A stretch of DNA of 64,000 nucleotides from contig JAWKHH010000001.1 in NCBI GenBank assembly GCA_041394945.1, positions 496,001-560,000 of the forward strand. The letters are read 5' to 3'. The translations under genes and the position numbers were made by a program. This document shows positions 29,518 through 37,095 of the stretch, in pieces. The stretch comes from Bryobacteraceae bacterium (GTDB lineage: Bacteria; Acidobacteriota; Terriglobia; Bryobacterales; Bryobacteraceae). The number at the start of each line of letters is the position of its first letter. Position 1 is the first letter of the stretch. The notes below the pieces were generated by a model. That model saw nothing but the letters and a program-made list of their open reading frames with translations, had not been told where the DNA came from and did no database searches.

Positions 29518-29883
29518 ATGACTCGTCGAACGGCTTTTCTTCTTGCGGCGTTGCTGCTCGCTTCCTGCGGCGAACGGACCTTGCGCCGCGGGCAGGACGA
29601 CGGAACGCTGCACCGCTACCGAATGGAAGGCGTCGTGGTCAGCCGCGACGACGCCGCGCACACGGTTACCATTAAGCACGGCCAGATCGCCGACGATGCA
29701 GGCAAGGTCTGGATGGAACCCATGACGATGGAGTTCCCGCTGCTGAACGATGCCGACGCGAAGACCCTCGAACCGGGGACCGCGATGAAGGCGATGGTCG
29801 TGTCGCGAGCCTCGGACCTCGACTACTGGCTGGACGAGGTCCGCGTGACCGGTTCGCCGAAGCCGGACAAGCCAGCCGAGTGA
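29518..29883 (+). CDS. CusF-like copper-binding lipoprotein
   Basis: The 121-residue protein has a lipobox 'LLASC' (Cys17), so it is anchored as a lipoprotein. The mature domain 'RMEGVVVSRDDAAHTVTIKHGQI...WMEPMTMEF' matches the CusF_Ec copper-binding fold: His54 and the Met pair M69/M71 with nearby Trp65 are candidate Cu(I) ligands. The family normally delivers periplasmic Cu(I)/Ag(I) to efflux pumps or cytochrome assembly. It starts 1 bp after the previous gene. Its 3' end overlaps the convergent cytochrome-rhodanese gene by 61 bp. Confidence 0.85.
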   Translation: MTRRTAFLLAALLLASCGERTLRRGQDDGTLHRYRMEGVVVSRDDAAHTVTIKHGQIADDAGKVWMEPMTMEFPLLNDADAKTLEPGTAMKAMVVSRASDLDYWLDEVRVTGSPKPDKPAE

Positions 29884-30815
29884 GCGGCCGGTTCCGCCGT
29901 GGATTCCGGCACGGCGCGGAACGCCCCGTTCGCCGCATCGTAGTCGATCCGCACCCCGGATAGCGCCACGCACAATGCAAGGTGCGCCAACTCCGCCTCC
30001 GCGCCCGTCCAACGCCACTCGCCTCCCGCACGTATCGCCGCCGTCAAACTTTCCAGCCGTTCGGAGCGCGCCATCCCACGATCGTCCACCGCCGCCTCCC
30101 AACGCCACGCCGCCGCGCGCCCGCCCTGTGTGCGGATCTCCGTCACCGGCGCCACCGGCCCATACTCCACCGGCTCAATCCTCGGGGTCGTCCGATCCAC
30201 CGCCCGGCCCTCCGCCATCCACCGTCGCCAACCGCCATCGAGCACCGCCACCCACGGATGCCCCGCCCTCCGCAGCCGCCACCACACGCACGCCGCGGCC
30301 GGACCGCCCACCTCGTCGTACACCACAACCACCGTCTCCCGCCCGATGCCGTGCGCTCCCATCCACTCCGCCGTCCGGGCCGGATCCTCCACGCACGCCT
30401 GCGCCCCGGCCTGCACCGCGTTCGGTACGTGGCCCGCCGCGTACGCCGCCGCACTCCGCGCGTCGATCACGCGGAACTCGGCGATTCGCTGCGACTTCTG
30501 CTCGAGCAGGTGCGGCAGCATCAGCCACCCCGCGTCGCGATACCCCTTCGCCCCGCCCAGCGTCATCATGTACCGCACCACCTCCGCCCGGTCCCGTTCG
30601 CTCAGATTCCGCCCGGAAAACGATCCCGACCGCCGCGCGATCTCATCCGGCCTGTACCGCCGTCCGATCCCCGCCACCGGAATCACGTTCGGGTAACTCA
30701 CCGCCTCGCCATCGTCTCCATGGCAGCCCGCGCACAGCCGCGTGTAGATATCCGCCCCATCCGCCCACGCGACGCCCACCGCCGCCAGCGCCATCACGAA
30801 GCTGCCGTTCCGCAC
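29823..30815 (-). CDS. Cytochrome c-rhodanese fusion protein
   Basis: The 330-residue exported protein joins a small class I cytochrome c (heme motif CAGCH, residues 28-32; distal Met candidates 83/84) to a rhodanese-like domain (about 110-205). The rhodanese part has 'VIDARSAAAYAAGHVPNAV' and 'VLDGGWRRWMAEG', but the catalytic loop begins 'VVVYDEVGG': Asp167 sits where active sulfurtransferases have Cys. This resembles the non-catalytic N-terminal domain of thiosulfate sulfurtransferases. It may sense or bind sulfur species rather than transfer sulfane, in contact with electron transfer through heme. The C-terminal ~120 residues are not assigned. Confidence 0.8.
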   Translation of the reverse strand: MRNGSFVMALAAVGVAWADGADIYTRLCAGCHGDDGEAVSYPNVIPVAGIGRRYRPDEIARRSGSFSGRNLSERDRAEVVRYMMTLGGAKGYRDAGWLMLPHLLEQKSQRIAEFRVIDARSAAAYAAGHVPNAVQAGAQACVEDPARTAEWMGAHGIGRETVVVVYDEVGGPAAACVWWRLRRAGHPWVAVLDGGWRRWMAEGRAVDRTTPRIEPVEYGPVAPVTEIRTQGGRAAAWRWEAAVDDRGMARSERLESLTAAIRAGGEWRWTGAEAELAHLALCVALSGVRIDYDAANGAFRAVPESTAEPAAHSAGLSGFGEPVTRTSSSQ

Positions 30816-30859
30816 AGACCGAGTATCTCACCGCGCCCGGCAGCGCGCCGGAACGGCGT

Positions 30860-31426
30860 CTACACTCGCAGCGAACCCCGAAACCCACGGGCGGCATAAT
30901 AGGACTCCGCGCCGTTGTGATACAAGAAGACCGTATCGAAGCGCCGGTCGCAAAACAGCGCCCCACCAAGCTTCCGAATCCGCGCCGGCGTCCGGATCCA
31001 GCTCGATGTCTTCGTATCGAATTCGCCGAGCTTCTGCAACTCCCGATACTCATCCTCGGTCAGCAGCTCGATCCCCATCTCCGCCGCCACATCGAGTGCG
31101 CTGTTGGCGGGCTTGTGCTCCTTCCGCGCCTCCAAAGCTTCGCGGTCGTAGCAAAGGCTCCTTCGGCCCTTCGGACTCTCCGCCGCGCAGTCGTAAAAGA
31201 CAAATTCGCCGGTTTTCGCGTCCCGCCCGGCGACGTCGGGCTCACCGCCGGTCCGCTCCATTTCCAGCAGGGACCAAAGCTTCTCCGGGCTGCCTTCGAG
31301 CTTCTCCTGCACCGACGCCCATGAAAGGCCTTCGTGCCGCTGCCGATTCGCCTCGAAACGGGCCTGTAATGCGCGGAGCAGTTTTCCGCGCTCTTCCGCC
31401 GACATGGTCTTCCTGGTGCGTTTCAT
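30860..31426 (-). CDS. DUF4256 domain protein
   Basis: The 188-residue protein is recognised as DUF4256: 'HEGLSWASVQEKLEGSPEKLW', 'LLEMERTGGEPDVAGRD', 'FYDCAAESPKGRRSLCYDREALE' and the C-terminal 'CDRRFDTVFLYHNGAESYYAARGFRG' are unusually well preserved family blocks. ATG 31426 ('MKRTRKTMSAEER') is chosen because the upstream extension is not conserved. Its biochemical role is unknown. It is divergent from the POTRA protein gene, with 94 bp between the starts. Confidence 0.9.
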   Translation of the reverse strand: MKRTRKTMSAEERGKLLRALQARFEANRQRHEGLSWASVQEKLEGSPEKLWSLLEMERTGGEPDVAGRDAKTGEFVFYDCAAESPKGRRSLCYDREALEARKEHKPANSALDVAAEMGIELLTEDEYRELQKLGEFDTKTSSWIRTPARIRKLGGALFCDRRFDTVFLYHNGAESYYAARGFRGSLRV

Positions 31427-31520
31427 TCGTTTATCCAACTGGGCTTTCGATGCCGAGAGTATAGCCGATGCCAACCGGCGCGAGCCCTCCTGTATCATGA
31501 ACCGGCAGGAGGTGACGGTC

Positions 31521-32156
31521 ATGATGAAGTTTCACGCTGTCCGACGGGCGCTGTTGATCGGTTCCAGCCTTCTCCAGGCCGCGGCGCCACCGCAGGGAAC
31601 GGCGCCCGCCGGAACGAATCCTTTTGAAGCCGTTCCCGAACCCGCTCAAGCCCTGCCACGAAACTCCGGACCGGCCATCGAAGCGATCGAGTTTCGCGGC
31701 GCTAGGCGCATCCCACACGTAATCCTCCGGGCGCTTGTCGCCTCCCGCGTCGGCGGCGCCTACGACGTCGATTCCCTGCGCCGGGACACACAGGCGCTGC
31801 ACGCCACCGGCCGCTTCTCCGATATCGTCTGGGAAGCTGAACCTGGCCGCGCCGGAGCCATCGTGCGGTTTGTGGTCTCGGAACGGCCCGTCGTCGAATC
31901 GATTGAATTCATCGGCGACGAATCCATCACGATCGCGCGAATCCTGGAACGCCTCGCCCAACGCGACGTCGATCTTCGTGTGGAGACGCTCTTCCGCGAG
32001 GACAAGCTGAACCGCGCAACCGCGGCCGTTCGCGAACTCGTCGTCGACCGGGCCGGTCGCGACGTCAGCATCACTCCGTCGGTCGAGCCGGTCGGGCCGC
32101 CGTTGACCTGGCCGCCTTCAGCCGTGAAGATCGTGTTCCGCGCCGGCCAGAGGTAG
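31521..32156 (+). CDS. POTRA-domain-only exported protein
   Basis: The 211-residue protein has a signal-like N-terminus ('AVRRALLIGSSLLQAAA'), followed by POTRA-like units: 'IEAIEFRGARRIPHVILRALVASRVGGAYDVDSLRRDTQAL...GRFSDIVWE' and 'VESIEFIGDESITIARI'. BamA and TamA carry such domains ahead of a 16-stranded barrel, but no barrel follows here; the gene stops after about two domains. It may be an accessory periplasmic chaperone or a BamA-like decoy. A strong AGGAGGTGA site lies 5 nt before the first of two ATG codons at 31521. It is 43 bp upstream of a radical SAM gene. Confidence 0.8.
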   Translation: MMKFHAVRRALLIGSSLLQAAAPPQGTAPAGTNPFEAVPEPAQALPRNSGPAIEAIEFRGARRIPHVILRALVASRVGGAYDVDSLRRDTQALHATGRFSDIVWEAEPGRAGAIVRFVVSERPVVESIEFIGDESITIARILERLAQRDVDLRVETLFREDKLNRATAAVRELVVDRAGRDVSITPSVEPVGPPLTWPPSAVKIVFRAGQR

Positions 32157-32199
32157 CTCCGCGCCTCCCGGGGCCACCCCAGTGAGAAAATAAAGGCAC

Positions 32200-33321
32200 A
32201 TGACGCGAGCCCTCCGCAAACGCGCCAACACCTTCTCCCGCCGCTGGCGCGAAACCCGTATGTTCATACGCGCCATGCACTCCCCTCACCATCCCGTCCT
32301 CGCCCAGATCATCCCCACCCGCCGCTGCAACCTCGCCTGCACCTATTGCAACGAGTACGACAAAACCTCCGCCCCGATCGAGACGGCCGAGATCATCCGC
32401 CGCATCGATCGCCTCGCCGGCCTCGGCGCCGGCATCGTCACCTTCTCCGGCGGCGAGCCCACGCTCCATCCCGACCTCGACAAGCTCATCGCCCACGTCC
32501 GCAGCCGCGGCGCCATCGCCACCCTCATCACCAACGGACTCCTCCTCACCCGCGAGCGCGTCGAAGCCCTCAACCGCGCCGGCCTCGACTATCTCCAGAT
32601 CAGCATCGACAACGTCACCCCGGACGGCGTCTCACACAAAAGCCTACGCACGCTGGACCGCAAGCTCCAGCTACTCGCCGATCACGCCGAGTTCGCCGTC
32701 ACCATCAACTCGGTCCTGGGCCCCGAACTCGCCAATCCCGAGGACGCCTACACCATCGCCGCCCGCGCCCGCCAGTTGGGCTTCACCTCCACCGTCGGCC
32801 TGCTGCACGATGGCGACGGGCAATCCGCCGCGCTCTCGGAAGCCGCCACCGCCATCTACCGCCGTATCCGCAAGCTCGACCAGTCGCTGTTCTCCTTCGC
32901 CCATCAGGACTTCTTCCAGCGCAACCTCATCCGCGCCCGCCCCAACGATTGGCACTGCCCCGCCGGACGCCGCTACTTGTACATCTGCGAAGACGGCCTC
33001 GTCCACTACTGCTCACAGCAGCGCGGCGCGCCCGCCATCCCCCTCGCCAACTACGGTCCCGCCGACCTCGAACGCGAAGGCGCCGCCGTCAAAGGCTGCG
33101 CGCCCATGTGCACCGTCTCCTGCGTCCACCAGGTCTCCATGCTCGATCGCTTCCGCACCGCGCCCGACGTCGCCCTGAACGACATCCTCCGCGCCAGCAA
33201 GGAGCAGGACCCCTCCTTCCGCGAGCCCACCCTCGTCCGCGCCCTCGCCTGGATGTTCCTCCACCCCGGCCGCCGCCGCTGGTTCGGCAAGGCCGTGGTC
33301 CGGCTCGGCGGCGCCCGCTGA
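32200..33321 (+). CDS. Radical SAM/SPASM-like protein of unknown substrate
   Basis: The 373-residue protein has the radical SAM triad CNLACTYC (C43, C47, C50), 'FSGGEPTLHPDL' and 'LITNGLLL'. The C-terminal part has further cysteines ('HCPAG', 'YICEDGLVHYC', 'GCAPMCTVSC') in the pattern of a SPASM/twitch auxiliary-cluster domain. SPASM proteins modify peptides or act as heme, mycofactocin or anaerobic sulfatase maturases. No peptide or partner gene is adjacent, so the substrate is unknown. Alternative starts at ATG 32260 or 32275 would shorten a basic N-terminus. Confidence 0.88.
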   Translation: MTRALRKRANTFSRRWRETRMFIRAMHSPHHPVLAQIIPTRRCNLACTYCNEYDKTSAPIETAEIIRRIDRLAGLGAGIVTFSGGEPTLHPDLDKLIAHVRSRGAIATLITNGLLLTRERVEALNRAGLDYLQISIDNVTPDGVSHKSLRTLDRKLQLLADHAEFAVTINSVLGPELANPEDAYTIAARARQLGFTSTVGLLHDGDGQSAALSEAATAIYRRIRKLDQSLFSFAHQDFFQRNLIRARPNDWHCPAGRRYLYICEDGLVHYCSQQRGAPAIPLANYGPADLEREGAAVKGCAPMCTVSCVHQVSMLDRFRTAPDVALNDILRASKEQDPSFREPTLVRALAWMFLHPGRRRWFGKAVVRLGGAR

Positions 33322-33345
33322 CCTCATCCTCGCGGGGCGGCCATG

Positions 33346-34152
33346 TCACTCGAACGTCTGGGCGAACGTGATTCGGTTGCCTTCGATGTCGATCAACCGG
33401 AAGTCACGCAGACCCCACGGGTGACTCACGGGCGGCCCCAGGACGCGCGCGCCCTTGGTGCGGAACTCTTCGTGGAGCGCGTCGACGTCCGAAACATACA
33501 CCTCGCAGGAACCAATCCCCTTGTGCGCGTCCGTCCGCGCGATGAGGAGCAAAGTGATCGCGTCGCGATCCATCACGCCGAGATCGTCCTGCTGGTAGTT
33601 GATATGAAAGCCCAGTACATCGCGGTACCAGCCGATGGCGGCCGGCACATCGTCGCACGGTAGTTCCGGAAGCGCCTGCCGCATGCCCCGCGGCTGACCA
33701 TCGCGGCGGCTCGGGGAATCCTGGTCCTCGTGGTAGCTCTGTCCGAACCACAGCACGTTGCCATCGGGATCGCGGATCTCGAACATCCGCATCTTGATCC
33801 AATTCACGCGGTCGATGCCGCTCGGCCGGCCGCCGCGCGCGCGCACCGCCGCGTGCAGCCCTTCCACGTCCCCGGTCTGCAGGAAGAGGATCGCCGATCC
33901 CGGTGGCTTCGCCGTACTCCAATCGGTTGGCCCGTATCCTTCTCTTGCGAAACGGATCCGCGCCGGCCCCATCGTGGCCTCAACGCTTCTGTCCTGTTCG
34001 CTGACGTCGAACCCCAGTACGTCACGATAGAAAGCGGCGGCTCGGCTGACGTCGGCCACCGGCAGGATTCGCATCGCGGGACTGGCGACCCGCTGCGCGC
34101 GCCGATCCAGGGACTCGAACGACCCGTCCTCGGGGAGCTTCGAATCAGCCAC
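33346..34152 (-). CDS. Two-domain VOC (glyoxalase/bleomycin-resistance) family protein
   Basis: The 268-residue protein contains two VOC domains. The first (about 27-140) has 'ILPVADVSRAAAFYRDVLGFDV' and 'RDPDGNVLWFG'; the second (about 160-266) has 'ELPCDDVPAAIGWYRDVLGFHI' and 'IDIEGNRITFAQ'. Such proteins bind a divalent metal between the two beta-alpha-beta-beta-beta units. The family includes glyoxalase I, extradiol dioxygenases and resistance proteins, and sequence alone does not tell which. It is convergent with the radical SAM gene. Nothing nearby fixes its role. Confidence 0.85.
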   Translation of the reverse strand: MADSKLPEDGSFESLDRRAQRVASPAMRILPVADVSRAAAFYRDVLGFDVSEQDRSVEATMGPARIRFAREGYGPTDWSTAKPPGSAILFLQTGDVEGLHAAVRARGGRPSGIDRVNWIKMRMFEIRDPDGNVLWFGQSYHEDQDSPSRRDGQPRGMRQALPELPCDDVPAAIGWYRDVLGFHINYQQDDLGVMDRDAITLLLIARTDAHKGIGSCEVYVSDVDALHEEFRTKGARVLGPPVSHPWGLRDFRLIDIEGNRITFAQTFE

Positions 34153-34242
34153 AGACGCCTTCCTTCCCGATTCGTCAGATCTCCTTGTACCGTCGATGAA
34201 GCGGGCCCGCCCGCAATGGTTGTGAGCGACCCGAGGGCCGCA

Positions 34243-34395
34243 TCAAAGATTGAATCTCAGGAGCCGGGCATTCATTTTATGCTCGGCCATTCGCCGCGCC
34301 CGCGCCCGGTCCTCCGCTTCTCTCCACTGCTTCCCGAACAGAAGAAACGGAAGCGAAAGGGCAACGAGCATGGCGACCAATATGGCGGTTTCCAT
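34243..34395 (-). CDS. Small single-pass membrane protein (50 aa)
   Basis: This short gene is not covered by any longer gene. It encodes 'METAILVAMLVALSLPFLLF' followed by a charged helix of about 30 residues rich in Arg, Glu and Lys. Its ribosome-binding site is strong: AGGAG on the minus strand (34403-34407) is 7 nt from the ATG. A TATACT -10-like box is at 34415-34420, giving a leader of about 13 nt. The layout of one transmembrane segment and a basic amphipathic tail is common in small stress or membrane-associated proteins. No family was recognised, and it could still be a chance ORF. Confidence 0.55.
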   Translation of the reverse strand: METAILVAMLVALSLPFLLFGKQWREAEDRARARRMAEHKMNARLLRFNL

Positions 34396-34466
34396 TGGCG
34401 CTCTCCTAACCGGCAGTATACACTCTGACGCGTCCGGACCCTAGCCGGCGTCCTCCGTGCGGTCAC

Positions 34467-35129
34467 TCAGCGGGCGGCGGACAGCCCCACGACGATGAGA
34501 ACCGCGTAGTCCTGCTTGCGGCAGCCCTTCACGGCGGGCATGGCCGCGTCTGGACTCACCGGAAAACCGGTGGTCCGAACATTCGCGGGCGAGCACGCCT
34601 TGTTAGCCTTCGCCGGCCGGTAGCTTGCGGCGCGGCAGGCGAGATGGGTGACATCGTAGAGGGTCGCGCCGTCGGCGAGTTCCCAGCGCTGCGCGCCGTT
34701 CTTGTCCTTCGGATGAATCGTCAGTACGGTCGTCACCTCGCGGCCGCCCGTGACGAGGTATTTCCCTGGGGGCAGCGGAAAGGCCGGCTTCTCCATGATC
34801 AAGCCGTGTTCCTCCAGCCACCAGTCCGCAGCGTCGAATTTCCACCCGGACGGCGTCACGCCGCCGGCCGCCTCCAACTGACCGTAGCGGTCCAGTTGGT
34901 AACCGCGCGGACCCGGGTCCTCGCTCCAGAGGCCCCATGATTGCGCCCCTTTCCCGTGGGTGGACCGGGAGTCTCCGAGCGCCGCGATGTACTGCGGCTC
35001 GATTCGCCGGAACTGCGAGAGGTCCACGCCTGACGCGTGAACCAACTGCTGAAGGCCGGCCACCAGCACGAGAGATCCGGCGGACAGGAGCCGGCGGCTC
35101 ACGGACGAAACGAGGTGGCGGACATTCAT
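34467..35129 (-). CDS. Exported hypothetical protein
   Basis: This 220-residue protein has an N-terminal signal-like segment ('LLSAGSLVLVAGLQQLVHASG'). The mature part contains 'GDSRSTHGKGAQSWGLWSEDPGPRG' and a beta-rich stretch 'GKYLVTGGREVTTVLTIHPKDKNGAQRWELADGATLYDV', with four cysteines in the C-terminal third (near 'LACRAAS', 'KACSPA' and 'KGCRKQ') that may form disulfides. No catalytic motif or family was recognised. ATG 35129 is chosen since GGAG lies 7 nt upstream on the minus strand; a longer start at 35150 exists. It lies downstream of the LCIB-like gene in the same direction, separated by about 150 bp. Confidence 0.7.
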   Translation of the reverse strand: MNVRHLVSSVSRRLLSAGSLVLVAGLQQLVHASGVDLSQFRRIEPQYIAALGDSRSTHGKGAQSWGLWSEDPGPRGYQLDRYGQLEAAGGVTPSGWKFDAADWWLEEHGLIMEKPAFPLPPGKYLVTGGREVTTVLTIHPKDKNGAQRWELADGATLYDVTHLACRAASYRPAKANKACSPANVRTTGFPVSPDAAMPAVKGCRKQDYAVLIVVGLSAAR

Positions 35130-35283
35130 GCGGTTACTCCAGTTGCGCAAGCTGCTGACATTCTACACCCTATGCGTGCCGCCAGCGGATCACGTCCCAT
35201 CGCGGTTCGGGCGGCTCGAGACGAGACTGCGGCCAACCCGACGCCGAACGCAGCAATTCGTCTTGGACCTCACCGCAGGTCCC

Positions 35284-36027
35284 CTACGGACTGGCGAGGA
35301 ATTCATCGCGCATGTCGGTGTGATTTCCGTCCTCGAGCCGCACGAAGTCGAGGCGTCGAAGGGATACGTGCGACCGGCCCCCATGATCGGTATTAATCAG
35401 GATCCCGCCCATCAGGATCAGGTGGCGGCTTGGGTAGGAGGTTCGTTCCACCAACACTCCGATCCGTTGATCGATCGCCTCGTACATCACCTCAGTCGCC
35501 GTCATGAGAGGCTGCACGGACCCCGTGATACGCGGCCCGTGCCTGAGAAAAATCTGTTCGATGGTGTTTTGTTGGTAGTCCAACTCCGTCACGTCCCCGG
35601 GCCGAATGTCATTCTTCATAAGCTTCGCCAGCGCCGCGTGAGCCGCGCCACAGCAGGCGGAGGCGCCCGCCTGTCCGGGACGAAACACTTCGCCCACGCT
35701 GCCGTCGCGGCTGATGCCAATATGTGGTCCGTAGAAAACAAACACCGCGCCATCTTTCGGAACGTGATGCGCGAAGGCCCCCATGCCAGTCAGACCCGTA
35801 AACGGAAATCCATTCAAGCCCCCCATCTTGAAGGGCCCGAGCATCTCGTAGGCTCGCTGCGGATACTCAATCGTATTCAAGTCGTCGCTGCAGATACTAT
35901 CGGCGGACATCACCTGGCTCGTGGTCAGACCCAGTTCCCGCCGCAGCAGATTCAATAGGCGATCCACCCCTTCGCTCGTATTGATCGCATTCGGATAAAA
36001 CCGCTGAATCGTGTCGAGGTAATCCAT
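35284..36027 (-). CDS. LCIB/LCIC-type (theta) carbonic anhydrase
   Basis: The 247-residue protein matches the LCIB family of algal low-CO2 proteins: 'LGPFKMGGLNGFPFTGLTGMGAFAHHVP' and 'GPHIGIS' and 'SACCGAAHAALAK' are family blocks. Cys46 and Asp48 ('CSDD'), Arg58 ten residues later, His102 in 'YGPHIG' and Cys125/126 in 'ACCGAA' are placed as expected for the zinc site of this beta-like (theta) carbonic anhydrase class. Activity (CO2 and bicarbonate interconversion) is therefore likely but not proven. It starts 6 bp after the bestrophin stop codon with GAGGG just ahead of the ATG, so both are in one operon and likely cooperate in inorganic-carbon handling. Confidence 0.85.
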   Translation of the reverse strand: MDYLDTIQRFYPNAINTSEGVDRLLNLLRRELGLTTSQVMSADSICSDDLNTIEYPQRAYEMLGPFKMGGLNGFPFTGLTGMGAFAHHVPKDGAVFVFYGPHIGISRDGSVGEVFRPGQAGASACCGAAHAALAKLMKNDIRPGDVTELDYQQNTIEQIFLRHGPRITGSVQPLMTATEVMYEAIDQRIGVLVERTSYPSRHLILMGGILINTDHGGRSHVSLRRLDFVRLEDGNHTDMRDEFLASP

Positions 36028-36033
36028 GATCCC

Positions 36034-37017
36034 TCACATCAGGATATTGTTCACTGCTTGCACCGCGGGCGGAAGCTCCGTTTCGCCCAACATCTCCCGC
36101 ATGTCGATCTCGATCGTCCGGCTCATCGCGGTGATCGGCACATCGTTCGGGCCGCCCTCGAAAGGATTCTCGGAACTCTCGCCAATCTTGTCCATCGTGT
36201 GAAATACCCACGCGATCAGCGTGCTCGCCGGAATCGTCAGCCAGACGGCGCGCCCACCCAGCTTTTGCAGCTCGGGAAGAAGGCCGAACGGAAGCGCCAG
36301 CACGAAGATCCAAACGAAGAGCAAGTTCAACGTAGCGAATTGCCGCGGGTACGGGTAGTTCTTCAGTCTCTCGCACCGGCCTTGCGCGTCCAGGAACGCC
36401 GCCAGCTGGCGCTGCATCTCGATGTGCCGAAGCTCTCCGGCTATCGAGGCCTCCGCGCTCCGGCGCAGGTCTTGCGATTGCACGTGAATGAGCTGGGCCG
36501 CACGGTTCTTTCGCGCCAAAATATACGCATATTCCTCGTCCTGCAGGAGCCGCGCCAACTCGGGCTCGAGCGGCAGTTCCGACTCCGCAACGCGAAACTT
36601 GCGCCGGAACTCCGCATTGTACGACCGTGTTTGGTTCTCCCAAACGCGCGGTTCGCGCAGTTGGTAGCGAAGCGCGGTCAGCCAGGCAAAGTGCCGGTGA
36701 AAGATTCGCTTCTGCGCCGCGGGTTCGGGAATGAAGTCCAACACCAGCACCGCAAAGGTACGGCTGCTGTTGATAATCCCACCCCAAACCTGACGGCCTT
36801 CCCACAGCCGGGCATAGGCGGCATTATTCTTAAAGCCGGTCACGAACGCCACCGCCGTGCCAAGCAATGCGATCGGCTGCCAGGGGACCCCCATCCAAGT
36901 CCAACCGGCCACGGCGAAAAGCACCGTGGGGACTGCGCTCGCCGCCAGAAAGACCGCGGTTTCGCGGCTGGTCCAGGCCATCACCTCCCGCAACGTGTAG
37001 TGACGTGCCGCGTGCAT
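36034..37017 (-). CDS. Bestrophin-family channel protein
   Basis: The 327-residue protein is a bestrophin/UPF0187 (RFP-TM) homologue: an N-terminal hydrophobic helix, 'ALLGTAVAFVTGFKNNAAYARLWEGRQVWGGIINSSR', a cytoplasmic helical middle and a second membrane block ('TLNLLFVWIFVLALPFGLLP', 'WLTIPASTLIAWVFHTMDKIGESSENPFEGGPNDVPITAM'). The 'ENPFEGGPNDVP' motif is diagnostic. Bacterial members form pentameric ion channels; algal bestrophins carry bicarbonate. The adjacent LCIB-type carbonic anhydrase gene suggests a bicarbonate or related anion function here. This is inference: the ion selectivity of this protein is unknown. Confidence 0.9.
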   Translation of the reverse strand: MHAARHYTLREVMAWTSRETAVFLAASAVPTVLFAVAGWTWMGVPWQPIALLGTAVAFVTGFKNNAAYARLWEGRQVWGGIINSSRTFAVLVLDFIPEPAAQKRIFHRHFAWLTALRYQLREPRVWENQTRSYNAEFRRKFRVAESELPLEPELARLLQDEEYAYILARKNRAAQLIHVQSQDLRRSAEASIAGELRHIEMQRQLAAFLDAQGRCERLKNYPYPRQFATLNLLFVWIFVLALPFGLLPELQKLGGRAVWLTIPASTLIAWVFHTMDKIGESSENPFEGGPNDVPITAMSRTIEIDMREMLGETELPPAVQAVNNILM

Positions 37018-37095
37018 GGGCGAAAAGTCACGTTAACAAAAACGCGCCCGGTTTGCCTTTCAAATTCTCCGCAGCCTGCCCACCGTCGCCGGCGG

